Shown piece by piece: positions 31,811 through 31,814 of a stretch of 31,814 nucleotides of DNA; within the stretch, counting starts at the first letter, position 1, and every line of letters starts with the position of its first letter. Below the pieces are notes generated by a model. That model was not told the origin of the DNA, made no database searches, and worked only from the letters and a program-made list of their open reading frames with translations. This DNA comes from a virus, in the IMG/VR virus record IMGVR_UViG_3300020472_002797, positions 1 through 31,814 of that record. One strand, 5' to 3'. The position numbers and the translations under genes were made by a program.

Positions 31811-31814
31811 TTCT

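Noticed and set aside
1-31814. Bacterial chromosome fragment or prophage border
   Set aside because: Replication, tail and metabolic genes are all on one strand with phage-style overlaps; no integrase, attachment repeat, tRNA or host housekeeping operon is visible.
1-31814. CRISPR arrays, insertion sequences, inteins
   Set aside because: No regularly spaced direct repeats, transposase motifs or terminal inverted repeats seen; RNR, UvsX and helicase have normal lengths with uninterrupted motifs.

Overview
The window is a stretch of a large tailed-phage genome, most likely a T4-like myovirus. Every recognisable gene is on the minus strand, so transcription runs from position 31814 down to 1. 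The phage call rests on co-linear T4-type replication and recombination genes (family B DNA polymerase start, gp41-like helicase, 5'-3' exonuclease, UvsX/RecA, gp32-like ssDNA-binding protein) together with a tape-measure protein and a baseplate block that includes a gp53/LysM-like wedge. The DNA is AT-rich and the genes are packed with TAATG or ATGA overlaps. The host is probably a marine Bacteroidota or relative. I infer this from the phage's own TonB-dependent receptor, which has the N-terminal carboxypeptidase-regulatory-like domain typical of that group, and from its type II glutamine synthetase.

Layout in transcription order. 31810-20872 is the tail module: tape measure, a 1559-aa baseplate protein with internal repeats and a tube-cap-like C-terminus, a gp53-like wedge, a 949-aa baseplate protein and a 269-aa structural protein. 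20817-18956 is a metabolic cassette: thyX, nagB and a PIG-L/LmbE deacetylase. 18910-14171 holds a short family A polymerase-like protein with altered active-site motifs, a 722-aa protein with a nuclease-like motif, an unknown 138-aa protein and a compact GH6 (cellulase-family) hydrolase. 14097-11567 is a cluster of nine small unknown genes driven by near-identical promoters. 11530-10904 is a gene-free stretch that looks like a ~620-nt structured noncoding RNA ending in an intrinsic terminator. 10790-6313 is the replication block (gp32-like, uvsX, exonuclease, small basic protein, gp41-like helicase). 6235-294 is a second metabolic cassette: class II (B12-dependent) ribonucleotide reductase, TonB-dependent receptor, type II glutamine synthetase. 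At 231-1 the replicative family B polymerase begins, with a TTG start, and runs out of the window.

How the genes fit together: RNR and ThyX make deoxynucleotides. NagB releases ammonium and glutamine synthetase can recapture it as glutamine for nucleotide synthesis. PIG-L, NagB and GH6 act on amino-sugar or glucan polymers. The receptor could import a nutrient (a B12 link to the neighbouring RNR is speculative) or change the cell surface against competing phages. Two regulatory layers are readable: five copies of a strong sigma-70-like promoter, each with exactly 17 bp between hexamers and placed at or just after the stop codon of the gene before it, and a hairpin at the 5' end of the gp32 mRNA that recalls T4 gene 32 autoregulation.

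The most novel candidates are the large RNA with a pseudoknot-containing domain, the phage-borne TonB receptor beside glutamine synthetase, and the divergent second DNA polymerase. All functional names come from motif reading by eye; no database search was possible.
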